Source of the DNA: Larix kaempferi
Taxonomy: Eukaryota > Streptophyta > Pinopsida > Pinales > Pinaceae
Direction of reading: 5' to 3'
Length of the DNA: 64,000 nucleotides
NCBI GenBank assembly: GCA_027924585.1
Contig: BSBM01000637.1
Location: 4,526,001 to 4,590,000 of the forward strand
Shown: in pieces, positions 53,072-63,877 of the stretch
How the letters are laid out: the number at the start of each line of letters is the position of its first letter
Numbering within the stretch: the stretch's first letter is position 1
Made by a program: the position numbers and the translations under genes
Notes under the pieces: generated by a model
Told to the model about the DNA's origin: nothing
Seen by the model: the letters and a program-made list of their open reading frames with translations, nothing else
The model's database searches: none

Positions 53072-56000
53072 ATCGACGTATCTGAGTAAATTCTGGGTCC
53101 CATGGAGGAAACCAACAAGGTAGATGGACCACAAACAGGTTGTTCAACCATGGGGAGAACATTTTCGGGTGCAGCGGGGGCATTGGGATCGTAATAGGTG
53201 AGTTGATTGACCTTGACCACGCATCCGTCATGGGGGAACATTATGGTACGAAAAATGGATGAGGCAACCGCCCGCATGGCATACATATAGCTGCGGCCAA
53301 GTAAGAGGTTGTAATCAAGTTGGGCATTGATGACCTCTATGTAAATGAGCATGGTTTTTCCAGCCAACTGGACAAGGACATTAGCTAAGAGACCTTGGGG
53401 TTGAGCCGAACGACCGTCGTAGGCTCGCAATGCAATGGTGGACTGCTGGAGAGTAGGGGATCCCAATGTCTGCCAAACGAATGTGGACATAACGCATGTA
53501 GAGGCACCTTCATCGATAATGCACCGATGGATGACAAGATTCCGAATGGAAACAGAAACTTGGAATGCTAAAGTGGAAGGCAGGCGTGGTTTGGATTGGT
53601 CCAAATCGAAGGCCATCAGTCGTGAATCATTTGGGTCAATAGCACCAATGGCGGAGAGCAAAGTCTTGCGCTGTGAAGGACAGTTTTTTAAGACCTCTAA
53701 CGCAGACATGGCTGTGGGAGACTGGGCTAAGTCATCTACAATGTTGTAATTAGATGCAGCGCGAGCATTGGGATTATTGTTGATGCGACGAAGTGGGAAG
53801 CGAGGGGCTTTGGAGGCGCCATCTAGTGGAGCTGGAGGTATATGTAAAGGTTGATCAGTGGGATGAGCATCAGTGGTTTTGTCGGTGGGAGGGGCTTCAG
53901 GGGTGGAGCCATATTGGTTCCAACGGGTTTGAACGTTGATATCGACAGATGACATCATTAACAAGTGATGGGTACCTGAGTCTAACATGGGTTGATCAGG
54001 AGCGGCATAAGTGATTTGCTATTGTGGTGGCGCATTTCCTTGAGGGGGAACCAACGATTGAGTGTTCACTACGCCTTGGGTCGGTAAAGGGTTTTGTAGA
54101 ACCAAGGGTTGATGCTGAGGTGGTGGGGGGTTGGGCGGCACCTGAGGAGCCGCGTGCCCTTGGCGGTGGGCATCATCGGTCCAGAGTTGCCGAGCTCGCT
54201 CTAAATGTGGGAAAGCATGTGTGTAGTGGCCATAGACCCCGCAAATAGAACAAGGATGGTTTGTTCACAAATTAGGATTTTTAGCTTCCTTGGGCGGCTG
54301 ATCAGGGTTCTGATTGGCAGGTGCCGCGTTAATGTTGTTGGAGGGATTGGGAGGTTGACCACCTTGGTCTGGAGGGGGGTTGTTCCCACGGTTATGGCCT
54401 TTGCCGCGGTTTTTCTAGCCCTGTTGGCGCTGGTTATTTTGGTTCTGCTGTGGATTCTGTTGGGCATACACTTTCCCTTGGGTAGCAGGTGGGTTCTGGG
54501 GTTGTGCAAGTGCGGGAGCAGGTTGCGGTGGATAATAAGTAGGTGGAGGTGGCATAGGTGTTGAACCTTATGGGGTTTGCTGATATGTCTGCGGAACGGG
54601 TTGTGGGTTTGCCACAGGGGCTACCTATGGCGGGTAATAAGCAGGTTGGGCTTCAGAGGACACAGGAGCTGGTGTAGCCTATGGGTGGTAATATGGCTGA
54701 GGTGTGACCGGGGGGCGTAAGCGGGGGATGCATGACCAAAGTACTGAGGTGGACATGAGGTTCCGTGGGAATGGTAATGATGTGTCATGGGAGCATATGA
54801 ATTGGTTGCTCTGGACTGGGATGTAGCCTGCGAAAGGTCGGGGCCAGGGCTAGGACGTGCTATGGAAAATGGATGGTTATGTGAGGCTATACGGCCAATG
54901 ATACCATCTGCAGCATGGGATACCCCCGGCGCATCATGTTGGGATGAATCACCGCGAGGGGCGTTAGGTATGATGGAATATAGATAACAAGACTGGGCGT
55001 AAATAAGGTCAAATTGCTAGGCTTTGAGGATGGCCTCTTCTTCGGACTGGAGTCGTTCGGATGCCACATCCTTGGCAATGACAGGAAGGAGAGATTTTAG
55101 AAACCAATCTAAGAAGATACGGTCGTCTGACTTGATTTTGTAGATGTTGCGGCATCGACGCCACTCATGAATGTGGTCATTGATGTGGGTATCCTTGTTC
55201 TGTTTGCAAGATAGTAGGATCTCAACTCCCGCGTCATAACGGATAGGTAACTGAAAGAACTCCAGGAAAGTCAAGGCAATGGAAGTAAAGGTGGCATGGG
55301 TCCCATGGGGCTGCTCGATGTACCACTTAGCTGTAGAGCCAGTGAGGGTGCGCTGTAATAGACAGAGGCGGATAGAGTCGTCCACTATGGAGTTGGAGGA
55401 ACACCATAGATGGAAGGACATAATATGATTCTAGGGGTCTTCACCTGCCTTGCCCTCAAACTTAAGGATGTCGGAGGGGAGCTTGGTGGGCATGTGAGGC
55501 CACGCAGGGTCATGTCTGATAGGATCGTTAGTTAGTCTGGCCAGGTCAGGAAGGTTGAGACTAGCCATGAATGGAAAACTAGTAGAAGGATGTGACATAC
55601 TAGTGGTTGTGACCATGTTGGGGCCAATGCCCTTGAGTGGAGGGGCTGAGTTTGGGATGTTGCCCCCAGGTGGAGGAACGAAAGTGGTATGGGACAGTCT
55701 TGCGCTGCCAAGGGTAGTGTGAGTCACTGATGGAGTTGGGATAGGTATGCTAGCAACTGGAATGGGTATAGTGATCAGAATGGTAGATGTGGGCCCCATC
55801 GAGGGCATACCCAAAGTGGCTGTGGTAGCTAGTGTGGTGGTGGATGCACCACCAATGGTCGCTACAAAGAAAGGGTTGGATGTCATGACAGCCATAGGGC
55901 TGGTTGGTGCAGTGTAAGTGGGGTTCTCGAACTTTGCCTCAGAATCAGAGGTAAAATAAAGGGCGTCTAGATCGGGTGACAGAGTTCTATGCCATTGACG

Positions 56001-56246
56001 AGTGGAGTCAAGTGACAAAGCTCGAGATCTATGATGAGTGGTATCAAGTGATGAAGATCTACGTCTATGACGGGTGATGTCAAGTGAACTGTGTTGTGGA
56101 GGCTCGCCCCAGAAATACCAAGAATGTCTCGGGGACTCAATGGTGACAGATGGTGTCAAGTATCTGGGGGTTGTGTTGAGTGAAAAATAGATCAAAAACC
56201 CTAATGAAGCCGAGTGTGTAGAAGGAGAGCGCAAAAAATATGGCAC
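53072..56246 (-). pseudogene. gag: T1 gag and protease (5' half of the ORF, disabled)
   Basis: The N-terminal 190 residues are Ser/Pro/Thr-rich and low in complexity. Then comes 'MASLNLPDLARL' and the gag capsid domain (KFEGKAGEDP...HIMSFHLWCSSN, LTGSTAKWYIEQ, LQLPIRYDAG-like). Stops: TAG at 55431 inside the capsid and TAG at 55017. After one frameshift between 55016 and 54252 a zinc-knuckle remnant (CSICGVYGHYTHAF, last Cys lost) appears. The protease follows (53988-53072): IIDEGASTCVM active box, LLLGRSYMYAM, and a PHDGCVVKVNQLTYY stretch shared with T2. The frame is then cut by C3 at 53066 and continues at 46246. The first ATG could not be fixed; the open frame starts at GTG 56246. Confidence 0.88.
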
Positions 56247-58041
56247 TCAGGCCAACAACCAACTCAAAACAATTATTATAACAGTTGTGCTACAATAAGT
56301 GGAGTATCAACAGAAATGGTCAGAATACCAACAAGCAGCAGGTTTCCTAGAAAATAAAAATAGTGGACTCATTAGACCAAAGGGAGGTAGAGAGCATGCA
56401 AACACCTAGCTAAATAATATTCTGACTCAACCAGACATATCCTCTGCAAGGTGATGAAATCCAAGTAAGACAATATGGATAGTAGAGCCAAGTGGCTAAA
56501 GATATCCCCCTACCGGGAGGGACATCGGGTAGTCAATCCTAGAAGAAAAGCAACTAAGATACCCCATTCATGACACGTTCGGCTGGGTGAATATGTAGTT
56601 TGGTTCTATTGCCACTGTATCCCCATACGGGTGATACACCAAGAACTACGAAAGGTATCCTTCGGTTATTGAATGGATTGCGGTATTCCACTCAGGCTTC
56701 CGAAACTAGTTTGGCTACTTCCACCCTCCTAGGGGAGAGGCCTTCCCGATAAATTGGTTTTAAACCGTGTCAAAAAATACTAGGGGATTTTGGTTCCCTA
56801 ATGGACAACATCTATGTCTCAAGTGTAAGCAACCGAGGGGTGTTATTTGGATGCCTATCCCCCCAATCCTACCTAACTACAAGATTCTTTTGTGTTCTCC
56901 AAGTGGGGTTAGAATGTTGGTTGTGTTAAGTAGTATTTTAGGGAACACTTGAATTAGGTGACAGTTTGTGTGCGTGTGAGATAATGAACCCAAGTAAAAG
57001 TGCCACGGGGTGGGCAACTTTCTAACTAAAAATAACAATGCAAAAATTAAACGTTGAAATGCAAAATTTTCTCTTTTCAATTAAAATGCCGAAATTTTAA
57101 AAAATACTATAAATGGAATAGAAATAATACTGCAGAAAATAGGCTGTAGGGAAGTAAGGCTGTAGATAGGAGAGATCGCTGTGCAGGTGCAGAAAATATT
57201 GCAGCAAAATGTTGGGTTCAAACAGGTAAAAAATGCAGAAAAAAGACTGCGGGACTATGGAAAATCCGTGCGGTCGGACCGTGGGAAATAGGTCGACAGT
57301 CGCGGACAGATTGCAGAAAATTGGCTGAAATGCGCAGGCGGACCGCGGGAATTTGGCTGAAAGACGCAGGCGGGCCGCGGGAAAAAGGTCGAAAGTCGTA
57401 GGCGGATAGGAGGTAAATGGATGAAAGCCGCAGGCGGGCTGCGGGAAAAAGGCTGAAAGACGCAGGAGGATAGTAGGAAAATGGCTGAAAGCCGCAAGCG
57501 AGACGCGGGAAAAAGGCCGAAATGTGCAAGCGGGTAACAGAAAAAGGGCTGCAAGCTGTAGGCGGGACGCGGGAAAAAGGCTGAAAGACGCAGGCGGATA
57601 GTAGGAAAATGGCTGAAAGTTGTAAGCAGGACACGGGAAAAAGGCTGAAAGATGCAAGCGGATAGCAGGAAAATGGCTGAAAGCTGTAAGCGGGATGCGG
57701 GAAAAAGGCCGAAATGCGCAGGTGGATAGCAGAAAAAGAGCTGCAAGCTGCAGGTGGCCCGCGGAAAAATGGGTGAACAACCGCGGTCAGACCGCATGAA
57801 ACAAGCTGAGAGCCGTGATCAAATCGCAGGTAACAGACTGAAAACTGTCGGTAGATCGCCGGTAACAGTTTGAGAGCCGCGGTCGGATCGTAGGTAATAT
57901 ACTGAAAGACGCAGTCGGAACGCAACTGTGGGGGCAAAAGACACGGTTTACGGCAGCCGAAACGGACAATCGAAAGGAAAAAACAGAAAAAGATTGCAGA
58001 AAATTAAAAACATTTAAAACTATAACCGGAAATTCAAAGGA
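56247..58041 (-). other. T1 leader
   Basis: About 1.8 kb between primer site and gag. The part 56270-57000 is homologous to the T2 leader ('catatcctctgcaaggtgatgaaatccaagt', 'tttggatgcctatcccc..cctacctaacta'). The part 57100-57960 is the GC-rich array listed separately. There is no supported gene. Confidence 0.7.
57240..57960 (-). repeat. 32-bp GC-rich tandem array in T1 leader
   Basis: Units start 'ggctgaaag' at 57579, 57611, 57643 and 57675, an exact 32-bp period in the core. They alternate between a GCGGATAGTAGGAAAAT type and a GCGGGACGCGGGAAAAA type. Because units lack stops in all three minus-strand frames, three long overlapping open frames appear; none looks like a conserved protein. 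Confidence 0.92.
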
Positions 58042-58059
58042 GCACCAGTGGAGTCGCCA
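58042..58059 (-). promoter_or_regulatory. Primer-binding site of T1
   Basis: In element sense TGGCGACTCCACTGGTGC, four bases inside the 5' LTR end. Confidence 0.8.
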
Positions 58060-58063
58060 AAAC

Positions 58064-58834
58064 TGTAGCTAGGGTTTTCACCCTAGCTTGTGCAAATGAG
58101 CACCTACTAAGGAGAAGGGACTCCTTAGTAGCAGTTCAGAAAATACAGTAAATAAAAGACAGTAAATAAAACAGTAACTACTCTAAGCATGTGCATAAAA
58201 TAACAGAAAGATAATAAATTTGGTTTTTTGTATTGATTATACCTTAGGTGTAGAGGTTGATGAGCCTTTGCAGCAGTCCAATAGGGTTGCTTCCAAGCTC
58301 CAGTGTTGTTCCTTTCTCTTTCTCCAAAGGGTTTTGGAAATGGGCCAAAGGGGCACTCAAATGTGAAAGTAGCTCAAGGGTGAGCTAGGGTTTCATGAGT
58401 GATTTTGGCAGAGTAAGGATATGGATGATTGTGGATGTGAAATATGGAGCCTCCATCACCTATTTATAGGTTTTTAGTGGTGGAGTGCTGGCCCATGGTT
58501 TTGGGCAACATATGGTTTAGGTCAGCTGCATAGGGTTTTTGCTTCCTTTTTCCCTCTTTTTCCTCTTTTTTGTATTTTTTATTCCCTTTTTAGAGGGTTT
58601 TTGCTATTTTGGAGGAATTTTGGATTATTTTGGGGAAAACATGAGTTTTTTGGCCTTTTGGAGGCTTTTTTAATGGTTTTTTGGCCTTTTGGAGGCTTTT
58701 TAATGGGTTTTTTGGCCTTTTGGAGGCTTTTTAATAGGTTTTTAAGGTTTTGGAGGCAAATATGGTAGGAAATATGGACAAATGAGTCATGCAATGGGGT
58801 AGATGAGGTAGTGAGCACTTTTTGAGTGTTAACA
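58064..58834 (-). repeat. 5' LTR of T1, expanded
   Basis: 771 bp against 647 bp in the 3' LTR. The excess comes from a T-rich insert ('ctttttccctctttttcc', near 58542-58590) and extra copies of 'ggccttttggaggcttttt' (near 58648-58735). GGATC at 58835-58839 is the right duplication. Confidence 0.94.
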
Positions 58835-58839
58835 GGATC

Positions 58840-59625
58840 AAACTTTTTGGTTGGGTAAAGCTCTGGGAAAATCAAACCCTAGTTCAGGGTCCTGTCTAGT
58901 GAATCAGGAAGTTTCAAAGGCAATTTTAAGGGGTCAAATTTTGCAGTTTTCAAATTTGGAGTATACTAGCTTGACCAGCTCAGCAAGGCGCATCTTTCTA
59001 TACTTTCAAAAGTTTGAAATTCAAAATTTGAATTTTTAGGGTTTCTCTGACAAACCCTAATCCAACCCCAGATCCAGTTTCAACAAATGAAAGTGGATTG
59101 GGTTAATCCTAGAAGAGAATGAATTGAACACCTACATAAGTGAAGAAGTTCCAGTTTCAGAGGGAGATGAAGCTAAGGCCTTACATAAGAAGACTACAAG
59201 CAATCTCGACAGGTATGACTTGAGGAAATATAGGTATGTTTTGAAATCTATTCATGATTAAGTTTATGATATGTTTGTCTTCATATTATTGAGGTTAGTA
59301 CAATATTGATTAATTTTAGACTTGTCTTATCACCCTAGTAAAAGTATGAATGCATGATAGAAGACATTCACTGATTAGGATTATGACACTTATGATTGTA
59401 CTAATGCACTGTGGTGTTGTATGAGGTTGATGTTGTCCTCTAACATGAAAGGTACATTAAGAAAGTTCTAGTTCAAGAACATATGACCATGGTGACATGA
59501 AGACAAAGACTCATCCATAGTCATGGATCGCATAGAAGCTCTCCTTACGAGATATGTATAATTTGGTTCTACAATGGTTAACTTATGAGATATGCAGGTT
59601 ATGAGCACAAGTCAATGAAGGGAAC
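58840..59625 (+). other. C2 leader, second part
   Basis: Collinear with C3 47774-48560 ('gttcagggtc..gtctagtgaatc', 'cttacataagaag', 'gatatgcaggtta'). GGAAC at 59621-59625 is the candidate left duplication of S2. Confidence 0.9.
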
Positions 59626-61261
59626 TATCACATCACCTTCCATCAATCCAGTGCAACGAAGGAAACATGACCAAACATACCAGGCTTATTTGATAAACTC
59701 AGCCCCATACATTACTAAGAAATTCATAATAATTAAAAGCGTGTGTGTGTAGACTCACACTTCAAATAAACACAGTGGAATTAAATCTCATATTAACACA
59801 CATAAACTGAAATGCATCAACATATTTATCTCAAGCAAATGATGAGTCAACAAGCAGAGAATCCATCCCATTCTCATGCTATGCACAGAATTCATATCAT
59901 TTCCATTAACATGAATAATTATCATTAGGAATTAATACAATGCAAAACACAGATTGCATATAATTTAAACACAGAGAACACTTATTTTTGAGCTGAAGCT
60001 GTCCAAACAATTGGCTATGTAAGAGCAACATTCCACCCAACCATAGATCTCTGTCCAGCCAATATTCTTTCAGCTGAGAGATCACCCCCAAGCTGGGTTG
60101 TGTATCCACTAAGGAGGAACTAAGTGTGCTCACTCACAACTATGGTTTCACTCAACAACTATGCTAAGCCAACACATAGTTGGGTTTATCAAGCATATAA
60201 AAAACAAAGGAGGGCAATGCTAAGCCAGTGAGCTCATCCACAGAGCTACAGGAATCTCAAGATAATTCAAGAGTCAAGGCACCCACATTACCTACCACAT
60301 CCAACACAAGGAAGGTCCCCTTCTCTACTGCACAGTCCTTTAGGTGTCCCTTCCCTCCAATTCTCTTCAGGATGAGCATAGAAAGGTCCAGCTGCTAAAT
60401 CATTGAGATTCTAGCCTTCACTGGGTTTATCAAGCAAACCCAACCTTTACTCAGTCATTCACACTTGGATTTCTCACAATTCTGTCATCCAATAACTCAA
60501 TCCCGTCACTTGATTTCTAGGCTGTAAAAATTAGGTTTTCCAATGGATTTCTGGCTATTGAATACTCTCAAATTCGCCCCAAGGTTCATATCTATGAATC
60601 CTCCATTGGATTTCACTGTCAAATACCAATTTTGGGTGCTTATGGCTCTTCAAAATGTGGGTTCTTGCAAAGTTGCGATTTCTGGTTTTTGCTCACTGCT
60701 GGGAATTAGTAATGGATGAAAATTGAGGCTGGGATGTTCAACAATGGAATGGGAATGAGGAAAAATCCATTCCCATGAGGTAGAGTGACTTGTGGTACAA
60801 GAAAACAGAGCCCATACTCTGCCATACGAATTTCTGGGCTGCCCATGCTCCATTGAAGCTATGGACTGAATTCTTCAACAACTTCCTTACAATAGAATTA
60901 AATGTCAGCAAGGTATGTCAAATGGGTTCTCACAATGACATTTGGCAGCATATAATTCATCCCCACAATCCCCCTCACCACTCCCTAGTGGATACACATG
61001 GACCCTTCTCATTCGTTACTTCCATAACCAGTTTTGGTATTTTATTGCAATATCAAATATTTACATCAATTTACAATATTCCATGGCTTAATAGCACATG
61101 GGTAATAAAATAGCAAATACTTTCCCATTTTAAATAAAATCCAAACATACACTAACAGGGCCTTGGCCTTGAGCTCCACACTAGGAAAAATATACATCGC
61201 ATGTATACAATATTTACATTAAAGGCCAATATTTCATAAGGGTCAAAATTGGAGTATTATA
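59626..61261 (-). mobile_element. S2, probable solo LTR of another gypsy family
   Basis: A 1636-bp block absent from C3 interrupts the C2 leader between two GGAAC copies (59621-59625, 61262-61266). In minus sense it starts TATAATACTCCAATTTTGACC and ends GGTGATGTGATA. If the terminal TG and CA each decayed to TA, this would be a TG...CA LTR, and the start resembles plant gypsy LTRs that open TGTAATAC(C/T)CC. No domain-bearing frame is visible inside. Confidence 0.65.
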
Positions 61262-61266
61262 GGAAC

Positions 61267-62248
61267 AAGAAGACATTATGTGGGTATGTTAGACATAACT
61301 AGCAAGCATGATAATCCAGGTATGTTTTTCCCATATCAAGTTAAAATCCTACCTTGTGTTAGGATCTCTTACATAAGTATAGCTTTGTATGATTGATGAT
61401 TGTTCATGAAGTTATAAGTTTGAGTAATCATGGGATTATGCATATTATGTTTCTTACTTTGATTAATGATATGACTAACCAGAAGAGTCCTATGGTCAAA
61501 TAAGAATATGCATGAGTAATAGAAGTCCTCCCTGAAACCTTCAATACTAATGTTTGTGATAAATTACTTGTGTGTGAAATAATCGTGACCATACATGTTA
61601 AGTTTATTTTGTTTTGATAGTATTGAGATTATACTAATGGATGTATGATTATGTATGAGATCTTGAGGATGACACTAGTGCACACTTAAGCATGCATAGT
61701 GGTCTAAGATGAATTTAAGTTCAAGGAACAAGTAATCTAGGAAGCAAATATCAAGAGGGAGCACACTCCAGTAGTTCCTGCAAGGAAGCAAAGATTGAGA
61801 GCGAGTCCACCCTACAACCAAACAAAGATAAGTATTTGAATTTTCATTTCTTGTATATATGATAACTTAAATGATGTTGTCCAGTCATGTACATACTTAT
61901 GTTCCTATATTTAGGATATGTATTATGCATATTAGAAAAGTTGCATTAATGAACAAGATACTACTAATATGCAAGTAATGGGTAAGTGGTCTATGGTATT
62001 GTACAACATTCCATAGCTACTTATATAGAATGAAACCTCTTTGCTAACATGTTGGGAGTTGTGCACACTCTTAACAATGTTCTAGTTGAGATGGAAGGAA
62101 TCTAGAAAGTTAAGAGATATGGATAAATGTTGTATTGAAGCATTGGCTAAGATAATTGCATGACTGTATGACATATGTCTTTATAAGTAAGTATTTGTTC
62201 TGAAACTATGAGAAGTTTCTAATCATGTAATTGAATTTGACTTGTAGG
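61267..62248 (+). other. C2 leader, third part
   Basis: Collinear with C3 48566-49640 ('gggtatgttagacataactagc', 'gagggagcacactcc', 'tgttgggagttgtgcacactc'). It lacks one 'agagggag' repeat present in C3. Non-coding. Confidence 0.9.
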
Positions 62249-63853
62249 AAAGATCGTGTACAATCACCTACAAAATAAGGACTACAACATTTGTTCCAGC
62301 AACGAAGCTCAAAGAAAACTATCTATTGAAGATATTGAAGAATTTGAAGTTCCTAGGATCTGGGATGCAGTAATGGAAGAATGCCATGATCGAGGAATAC
62401 CAGTCGACCATAAAGAATGATGTTTGTGATGTGGTCCCGAGACCAAGAAGGGAAGTCTGTCGTGACTTCCAAATGGATCTTTAAGATCAAGCATGCTGCA
62501 GATGGTAGCATAGAGAAATACAAGGCGAGGTTTGTAGCTGTCCCAGAAAGAGGGAATAGATTATGAAGAGACTTTGGCTCCTATAGCCAGATACGCTTCC
62601 ATCAGAACAATACTTGCTATGGGTGTAGTGATGAAGTGGAAGATACACCAAATGGATATGGTGTAGTTGAAAAGGAAGTGTATGTGGAGCAGCCACTCGG
62701 TTTTGAGACACATGACAGGGAGTCATATCTGTTCAGATTGAAAGAAGCCTTGTATGGCTTAAAGCAAGCTCCTAGGACATGGTACGACAGGATAGACAAC
62801 TTCCTGTCCAGTTTGGGATTTACCAAGAGTAACGCGGATTCAAACCTTTACTACAAGGTTGAGGAAAGCAATCCAGTGATACTACTATTGTATGTGGATG
62901 ACCTGTTTGTTATAGGTGAGGATAGATTGATTGCCAAAATGAAGAGGAAGCTTGCTGCCGAGTTCGAGATGAAGGACTTGGGTATGATGCATTACTTTCT
63001 AGGTATGGAGGTGTGGTAGAGTGCAGATGGGATCTTCCTTGGACAAGGGAAGTATGCAGTAGAGATCCTGAAGCATTTCGGGATGATGGACTGCAAGGCC
63101 ATGGCCACACCTATGGCATAGAACCTGAAGCTTCTGTGTGATGCTTCATCTGAGCCGGTTGATGTCACGGTGTATCGTCAGATGATTGGGTCCTTGAGGT
63201 ACCTGAAAAACATGAGACCATATATTTTGTTTGCGGTTAACACATTGATCCAGTTCCTCACAGATCCAAGAGGTGTTCACCTAGTTACTGTAAACCATAT
63301 TCTGAGGTACCTGGAGGGTACGATTGATTATGGGCTCAAGGATGATTGGAACCAAAAGTTTAAACTGGAGGGTTATGTTGATTCATATTTGACAGGCAGT
63401 GCTACAGATAGGAAGAGCACTCTGGGGTGCTGCTTCAGTATGGAGTCAGGTGTGATCACTTGGTTTAGCAGGAAGCAGTCCTGCGTAGCACTGAGTACAG
63501 CCGAAGCAAAGACTGTTGTAGATTGTTCAGCTAGTTGTGAGGCAGTATGGCTTAGGAAGCTACTATCTGAGTTATATGATCACCCATTGGATGCTACCTG
63601 TATCTTCTGTGACAACCAGAGCTGTGTGAAGGTGTCTGAGAACCCGGTGTTCCATGACAAGTCGAAGAACATCGAGATTAAATATCACTATATTAGGGAT
63701 ATAGTGCAGAGAGGAGCGGTGAAGCTCCTGTACATTGCGATGGATGAGAAGATTGGAGATGTGCTGACCAAACCACTAGCCAGAGTGAAGTTTGAGTACT
63801 TCAGAGAGAGGATTGGTGTTATTCAGATAGAAGATACTTCGAGGAAGAAGTGA
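62249..63853 (+). pseudogene. pol: C2 reverse transcriptase/RNase H relic
   Basis: Copia RT with KWIFKIKHAADGSIEKYKARF-like start (frameshifted near 62540), FRLKEALYGLKQAPRTWYDRI, and an intact LLYVDDLFVIG box, then stops (TAG near 63017 and 63118). RNase H from 63170 to the stop at 63851 has VDSYLTGS where C3 has VDSDWAGS, and STAEAKTVV where C3 has STAEAEYVA. It ends SRKK like C3. As in C3, no gag, protease or integrase precedes it. Confidence 0.9.
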
Positions 63854-63877
63854 TGGGACATATTTGCTGGAGCTATT

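Larger units (their letters stand above)
36397..58834 (-). mobile_element. T1, Tat-like Ty3/gypsy element carrying a nested copia element
   Basis: 22.4 kb in place, about 15.6 kb without the C3 insertion. LTRs are 36397-37043 and 58064-58834, with an exact GGATC duplication. In minus-strand order it has: primer site, leader with a 32-bp GC-rich array, gag, zinc knuckle and protease (56246-53072), C3 insertion, linker plus RT, RNase H and integrase (46246-42438), a separate archaeal-type RNase H (42344-41916), a plus-strand antisense gene (40111-41421), structured arrays, and a polypurine tract. The post-integrase RNase H and extra antisense ORF fit the Tat lineage of plant gypsy elements. Confidence 0.94.

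Noticed and set aside
57097-57980. Four long overlapping minus-strand open frames (up to about 240 codons) with Phe/Pro/Ser-rich products
   Set aside because: They are translations of a 32-bp stop-free tandem repeat in three frames, with no domain and no consistent start.
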